The position numbers were made by a program, and so were the translations under genes. The notes below the pieces were generated by a model. The model did no database searches and had not been told where the DNA came from. It worked only from the letters and a program-made list of their open reading frames with translations. This document shows, piece after piece, positions 7,405-11,165 of a stretch of DNA of 11,165 bases; within the stretch, counting starts at the first letter, position 1, and each line of letters begins with the position of its first letter. Source of the stretch: Deltaproteobacteria bacterium (GTDB taxonomy: Bacteria; Desulfobacterota; Dissulfuribacteria; Dissulfuribacterales; QOAL01); NCBI GenBank assembly GCA_015486425.1, contig WFRQ01000250.1, positions 1 through 11,165 on the forward strand. Reading direction: 5' to 3'.

Positions 7405-7511
7405 TATCTGCTCAGGGAGTGCGGCAGATGCAAGGCGGAGGGGGCAAAGGCGTGCTTCCCGTACCTCTAACCCCGGACAACGCAGCCAATGCGGTACCCC
7501 CTGGGCAGATA
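7405..7511. repeat. Imperfect 107-base palindromic element
   Basis: The ends TATCTGCTCAGGG (7405-7417) and CCCTGGGCAGATA (7499-7511) are inverted with 12 of 13 matches. Inside, GGGG...CCCC and patchy symmetry continue toward the centre near 7458. The segment is GC-rich between AT-rich flanks and directly abuts the decayed REP unit. It does not encode a recognisable protein. It could be a second REP or MITE family or a large hairpin lying between the ABC-F stop and the orphan gene start. Confidence 0.5.
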
Positions 7512-7586
7512 TGATAAATCATGGATGACCACTACATATTGAGCACAGACTCTATGTAAATGGTATATAGTGTAGAATGGAGAGTG

Positions 7587-9611
7587 TCAAGAAGATTTTA
7601 AAGATTCCTGTGCAGAGGCATATTCCTCTTCGGCCTGCTCCCAGAAAACATACATTTCGTCAATCTGCTGGACCACATTTCTGTATTCAAGATTAAGCTC
7701 TTTCATCCTGCCGCCATCAGAATGAACTGCCGGATCTGCAAGCATGGCCTCAAGTGTCTCCTTCCGCTCCTCAAGGCTCTGCACCGCAGCCTCGGCATCC
7801 CTTACCTTTTCCATAAGGGGCCCCAGTTTCTGCCTCAGGACCTCTCGCTCCCTTGCAGCCTGACGCCTCAGCTCCCTGGCGCTGATCCTCCTGCCCCCAC
7901 CATTGCCTGCCCCCTTTTTAACATCTCCTCCAGGCTCCCTGTTACCGGCGGAAATTTCCCTGGCCCTGCGTGCCTCCACTGCCTGAAGGTAATCATCTAT
8001 GCCACCGAGGTGATCAGTGAGGCACCCGCCGCGCATTTCCCATACCCTTGTGATTATTCCCTGCATAAAGGCCCGGTCATGGGAAACAATGATAAAACTG
8101 CCTGAAAAAGCGCCAAGGGCATCTTTCAGGACCTTCTTGGATGCAATATCAAGGTGGTTGGTGGGCTCGTCAAGCACAAGCAGATTGGCAGGGTTAAGAA
8201 GCATCCTGGCAAGGGCGAGCCTGCTCTTTTCCCCGCCGGACAGGAACTTTACCTTTGAGGTGACCATGTCGCCGTGAAACAGGAATGCCCCAAGAAGGTC
8301 GCGCACCCGCTGCACTGCCTCACCTCCAGGCACCTGACCCATTGTCTCAAGGACAGTTGCCTCCTGCGGCAGCTCTGCAGCCTGGTGCTGACCGAAATAT
8401 GAGACAGTGACATTATGTCCTGTTTCCAGGCTGCCTGAATCAGGCTCAATAACCCCTGCCATAATCTTTGCCAGGGTGGATTTGCCACTGCCATTAGGCC
8501 CGACCACGGCAACATGGTCCCCTCTTTCCACCATGAAATCAATATGGTGGAACACCTGGAACTGCTCGGTGCCCCGTTGGCTGCCTGAAAGCTCACGAAC
8601 AAAACTTTTGGACAGCCCGTGCGCTGTTATCACGTGTCTGCCAGACCTTTCCGGCTCAGGGAACCTGAAGCTGACAGAGCGGGCTGTTTCATCACGTAAT
8701 GTTTCATGCCTCTCACGTTCAAGCATCTTTATGCGGCTCTGAACCTGTTTTGCCTTGGTTGCCTTGGCCCTGAAACGTTCAATAAAGCGCTCAGTCTCCC
8801 TGAGCCTGGCCTGCCTTGTCTTTTCCCGGGCCTCAAGATGCCTGCGCCTCTCGCGACTCTGCTCAACATAATCGTGATAGTTGCCTGTGTAGGTAATGGC
8901 AGTGCCGTTCTCAAGAGATACAATGCACTTGGAAAGGCGGTTAAGAAACAGCTCATCATGCGATACCAGGAGCAGGGCCCCCTTCTGATTCATAAGCCAC
9001 TCCTCAAGCCAGGTTACAGAATCAATATCAAGATGATTGGTAGGCTCATCCAGCAGAAGCACGTCTGGAGATGACAGCAGCAGACGCGCAAGACATGCCC
9101 TCATCTTCCAGCCGCCGCTGAACTCAGAAAGAGGGCGGTGAAAGTCCTGTTCTCTGAAACCAAGGCCAGAGAGTACCCTGCCTGCTCTTGCCTCCTGCTG
9201 GTGAAACCCTGCCTGTTCAAGAAAAGAAGACAGCTCGTGCTGCCTTTCAAGAAGCTCATGGAGACGCATTTCATCATCCTTGAGCATGGAAAGTTCTTGA
9301 TGAACACCATCAAGTTCATCTGCCCTTTTCTGAACATGCTCAAAGGCCCTGTATGCCTCATCCCATACAGTGCCTGCGAACTCATCTGCAGAAAGCTCCT
9401 GCGGCAGATATCCAATTACGGCCTGGCCTGGTTTTGAGATGCTGCCCCCATCAGGCTCAACGCTGCCCGCTATAATTCGCAGCAGAGTGGTCTTGCCGGC
9501 GCCGTTTGGCCCTACAAGCCCGGCACGGTCCCCTGGATTAAGGGTAAAGCTCACCTTTTCAAACAGGAGACGGGCACCAAAACTGCACGAAATATCATTA
9601 AGAGAGAGCAT
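7587..9611 (-). CDS. ABC-F family ATPase (Uup/YheS-like, ribosome-associated)
   Basis: ABC-F proteins have two nucleotide-binding domains and no membrane part. They bind the ribosomal E-site region to relieve stalls or assist early elongation. In this 674-residue protein the first domain has Walker A GPNGAGKT (34-41), signature LSEFSGGWKMR (161-171), Walker B LLLDEP with D188/E189, and His switch H218. An Arg/Lys-rich linker (about 245-305), the P-site tRNA interaction motif of the family, connects to the second domain: GPNGSGKST (371-379), LSGGEKSR (457-464), LLVLDEP with D481/E482, and SHD (510-512). A charged C-terminal region with likely coiled coil (about 575-670) follows, as in Uup. The catalytic residues are intact. 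The ATG at 9611 has a poor ribosome site. It is monocistronic in view. I cannot assign a subfamily or a resistance role. Confidence 0.93.
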   Translation of the reverse strand: MLSLNDISCSFGARLLFEKVSFTLNPGDRAGLVGPNGAGKTTLLRIIAGSVEPDGGSISKPGQAVIGYLPQELSADEFAGTVWDEAYRAFEHVQKRADELDGVHQELSMLKDDEMRLHELLERQHELSSFLEQAGFHQQEARAGRVLSGLGFREQDFHRPLSEFSGGWKMRACLARLLLSSPDVLLLDEPTNHLDIDSVTWLEEWLMNQKGALLLVSHDELFLNRLSKCIVSLENGTAITYTGNYHDYVEQSRERRRHLEAREKTRQARLRETERFIERFRAKATKAKQVQSRIKMLERERHETLRDETARSVSFRFPEPERSGRHVITAHGLSKSFVRELSGSQRGTEQFQVFHHIDFMVERGDHVAVVGPNGSGKSTLAKIMAGVIEPDSGSLETGHNVTVSYFGQHQAAELPQEATVLETMGQVPGGEAVQRVRDLLGAFLFHGDMVTSKVKFLSGGEKSRLALARMLLNPANLLVLDEPTNHLDIASKKVLKDALGAFSGSFIIVSHDRAFMQGIITRVWEMRGGCLTDHLGGIDDYLQAVEARRAREISAGNREPGGDVKKGAGNGGGRRISARELRRQAAREREVLRQKLGPLMEKVRDAEAAVQSLEERKETLEAMLADPAVHSDGGRMKELNLEYRNVVQQIDEMYVFWEQAEEEYASAQESLKSS

Positions 9612-9831
9612 GGTCCGGTTATGTCAATATCGGGCTTTCGCCTGTAGTTTTCATTAATAAAGGGGGTTGCGCATCATGGGCAGATAAGTGCCGAGAAAAA
9701 AATTGTTATGTGAGAAGCGACTTTCCATTATGGGAATTCATCCTTGAGGGGGGTGATCAGTTACAAATTTTATGACCAGATAAACAGTAAAGGAAGATTT
9801 GGGAATGCGTGTCTAAACGTTCACCCTCACT
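9612..9831. other. Intergenic gap between queC stop and ABC-F start
   Basis: These 220 bases hold the downstream end of queC and the upstream region of the ABC-F gene. I see no strong hairpin followed by T residues on the minus strand and no convincing promoter. A short plus-strand frame from a GTG near 9752 follows a G-run but matches nothing I know, and it runs into queC antisense. Confidence 0.4.
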
Positions 9832-10521
9832 TCAGAGGTTCTTATAGGGGATAGGGTCCTGTACGCCAGCCTCCCTGAACCCCTTAAGCCTGAACAGACA
9901 CGACTCACAGGTTCCGCACGCCCTGTCCTGCTCCCTGTAACACGACCATGTAAAATGCAGCGGCGCTCCAAGCTCAACACCGGTCCTGACAACTGTAGCC
10001 TTATCCATGTCAATCAGAGGGGTGACAATCTCGATGTCTGTCTCAGGACGGGTGCCCTCTGCAATCAGACGGTTGTATGCCTCATAGTAGGATTTCCTGC
10101 AGTCAGGATATCCTGAGCTGTCCACCTCTGTGGCACCTATGAAAATCTTCACCGCGCCAATAACCTCGGCCCATGAGACAGCTATGGCAATAATATGGGT
10201 GTTTCGGAAAGGGACATATGTTACAGGCACGCCTGGGTGCCCTGTGGAATGTTCAGGCACGCTGATGCTCTGGTCTGTGAGAGCCGAACCGCCAATCTGC
10301 CTGAGGTATGTGATGTCTGCCACAAGCTGTCTTGTTACCTGGTAATAGTCAGAGATTTCCCTGAAGGCACGCAGTTCGCGTTCCTCAGTAAGCTGACCGT
10401 AATTTACATGCAGGAAGGCTGGCTCAAACTCCTGAGCTGCCAATGCTGCAGTAACACAACTGTCCAGCCCGCCGCTCACCAGGCAGACAGCAATGTTGCG
10501 TGTTTTATTCATGGACGTCAC
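9832..10521 (-). CDS. queC: 7-cyano-7-deazaguanine synthase
   Basis: QueC converts 7-carboxy-7-deazaguanine to preQ0 with ATP and ammonia, a step of queuosine tRNA-modification synthesis. The 229-residue product has the ATP-binding P-loop SGGLDS (16-21), VPFRN (103-107), GATEVDSSGYPDCR (129-142) and the zinc-binding Cys set C194, C202, C205, C208 within TWSCY...CGTCESC. Two starts are possible: GTG at 10521, with GAGAA four to five bases upstream, or ATG at 10512, which gives 226 residues and places MNKTRNIAVCLVSGG like most homologues. The GTG has the better spaced ribosome site. No queD, queE or queF is in the window, so the partner genes must lie elsewhere or the product feeds another 7-deazapurine pathway. 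A preQ1 riboswitch is not evident. Confidence 0.96.
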   Translation of the reverse strand: MTSMNKTRNIAVCLVSGGLDSCVTAALAAQEFEPAFLHVNYGQLTEERELRAFREISDYYQVTRQLVADITYLRQIGGSALTDQSISVPEHSTGHPGVPVTYVPFRNTHIIAIAVSWAEVIGAVKIFIGATEVDSSGYPDCRKSYYEAYNRLIAEGTRPETDIEIVTPLIDMDKATVVRTGVELGAPLHFTWSCYREQDRACGTCESCLFRLKGFREAGVQDPIPYKNL

Positions 10522-10904
10522 TGGATTCTCGATTATTTTTATCTAAAGTGAGCGTTTCATATTGTCAGCAAAACGGCAAACATCCCCGGCCTGTATGCAC
10601 AGGGAACCGCAAACTGTCAGAATGTAAGCTGAAGGAGTTCTTAACACGCATTAAAAAATCAGGCAATACGTCATGATGCTGTAAAAGATATCCCGCAGGC
10701 AGGAACCATGCGCAGTTCATATAATACTGGACCCGAAAAAAAATGGATGCGTGAATCGATGCTGTATATGGCATTATTCATCGCCTGCATAAAAAGGCAC
10801 CTGAAGTCTTTTATCCTGGAGATATGGATAGAGGCGCCTGCATACATAAAACCCAAGCCAGGGGTAGATCCATTGTCATGAAAGTTTAGGGTAAATTTAC
10901 AAAA
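10522..10904. other. Intergenic stretch with no recognisable gene
   Basis: This region of almost 400 bases lies between the divergent queC and the hicA relic. The longest open stretches (an 88-residue frame on the minus strand at 10671-10937 and a shorter one at 10565-10774) give sequences without recognisable domains and without good ribosome sites. On the plus strand about 10755-10883 reads IDAVYGIIHRLHKK and onward without matching a family I know. It may be decayed accessory DNA. Confidence 0.5.
10540..10568 (-). promoter_or_regulatory. Possible queC promoter
   Basis: On the minus strand CTGACA (10563-10568, 5 of 6 to the -35 consensus) is followed after 17 bases by TAGATA (10540-10545), a weak -10 in an AT-rich stretch. 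The expected transcription start would lie 10-20 bases before the queC start. The spacing is good but the -10 is poor, so this is tentative. Confidence 0.3.
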
Positions 10905-10932
10905 TTGACTCAGAAACATCAGTGTGTAATCA
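10905..10932 (+). promoter_or_regulatory. Possible relic promoter of hicA
   Basis: TTGACT (10905-10910) and TAATCA (10927-10932) are spaced by 16 bases and lie just before the hicA reading frame. Transcription would start almost at the frame, giving a very short leader. In-frame GTG codons near 10922 would then be untranscribed. Weak evidence. Confidence 0.3.
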
Positions 10933-10939
10933 TACACAT

Positions 10940-11122
10940 ACGGACAGTCGAGAAATTATCAAATTAGTCAAAAAAGCTGGTTAGGTTCACATTAGAACCA
11001 CTGGCGACCATTGGCATTTTCACCATCCCTCAAAAGCGGGAATAGTGACTGTTCCACATCCGAAAAAAGATTTACCAATTGGCACCTTAAAAAGTATAGA
11101 AAAACAAACAGGTATTAAACTT
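10940..11122 (+). pseudogene. hicA: Degraded hicA mRNA-interferase toxin
   Basis: HicA toxins cleave mRNA and are held in check by HicB. Read in one frame from 10940 the sequence gives T-DSREIIKLVKKAG-stop-VHIRTTGDHWHFHHP, then KAGIVTVPHPKKDLP and IGTLKSIEKQTGIKL. This is the HicA fold from first helix to last, with the catalytic His region (GDHWHF) and the hallmark VPHPKKDLP. Two lesions are visible. The expected ATG is ACG (10940-10942), and the codon for the conserved Trp after AG is TAG (10982-10984), one base from TGG. No in-frame start follows the stop that would restore the domain. Homology ends at about 11122, where an insertion-sequence-like end begins, so hicB, usually next, is not seen. 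It is almost certainly inactive unless the stop is read through. Confidence 0.85.
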
Positions 11123-11123
11123 A

Positions 11124-11165
11124 GGGGCTGTCCAAAAATAAGTTAGATGATAACGCGCTCGGATT
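11124..11165. mobile_element. Possible terminal end of an insertion sequence (partial)
   Basis: Directly after the last HicA codon the sequence becomes GGGGCTGTCCAAAAATAAG and continues to the window edge. G-rich starts of the form GGGGCTGTC followed by an A-run resemble terminal inverted repeats of several IS families, and the abrupt loss of HicA similarity fits an insertion. No transposase or second terminus is in the window, so the family and target duplication cannot be stated. Confidence 0.4.

Noticed and set aside
7340..7528. Plus-strand 62-codon frame over the repeats
   Set aside because: It lies entirely over the REP-like unit and the palindromic element, so its sequence is explained by the repeats.
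10522..10600. PreQ1 riboswitch upstream of queC
   Set aside because: The leader is short and lacks the A-rich tail and pseudoknot pattern of preQ1-I. No compact hairpin next to the ribosome site.
10671..10937. Minus-strand 88-codon frame in the right-hand gap
   Set aside because: No recognisable domain, no clear ribosome site, and it overlaps the presumed hicA promoter region.

Overview
This 11.2 kb window looks like chromosomal DNA of a Gram-negative bacterium, most likely anaerobic or facultative. The reasons are a B12-dependent (oxygen-independent) ribonucleotide reductase, GC in the low 50s in the core genes where I counted lines by hand, dense intergenic palindromes, and a HicA-type toxin remnant. 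A Desulfobacterota- or Nitrospirota-like lineage would fit, but that is impression from gene style, not proof. All seven intact genes lie on the minus strand and all end in TGA.

Layout from left to right. Positions 1-269 form a large inverted repeat with 69-base perfect arms, built from a palindromic REP-like unit. Positions 360-6694 are a tight minus-strand cluster transcribed in the order nrdJ (class II ribonucleotide reductase), a secreted DUF2141 protein, comEC (DNA-uptake channel), nfo (endonuclease IV). Three junctions hold it together: nrdJ/DUF2141 overlap by one base (TGATG), DUF2141/comEC are 43 bases apart, and comEC/nfo overlap by four bases (GTGA). The cluster links dNTP supply, DNA import and abasic-site repair.

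Positions 6695-7586 are an accessory patch. It holds an orphan AT-rich gene (about 36% GC by hand count) for a 148-residue protein with a Cys cluster, bordered by a REP-like palindrome on one side and by a decayed copy of the left-end repeat plus a second imperfect palindrome on the other. Positions 7587-9611 encode an ABC-F ATPase and 9832-10521 encode QueC of the queuosine pathway. Both belong to translation biology but are separated by 220 bases.

The right end (10522-11165) is degenerate. About 400 bases hold nothing recognisable. They are followed by a plus-strand hicA toxin relic that has lost its ATG and has a stop codon where the conserved Trp should be. Its 3' end runs into a sequence resembling the terminal inverted repeat of an insertion sequence that leaves the window.

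I do not see a clearly novel multigene system. The most notable signals are the perfect inverted repeat and its dispersed relatives, the dead hicA, and the orphan Cys-rich gene between repeats.
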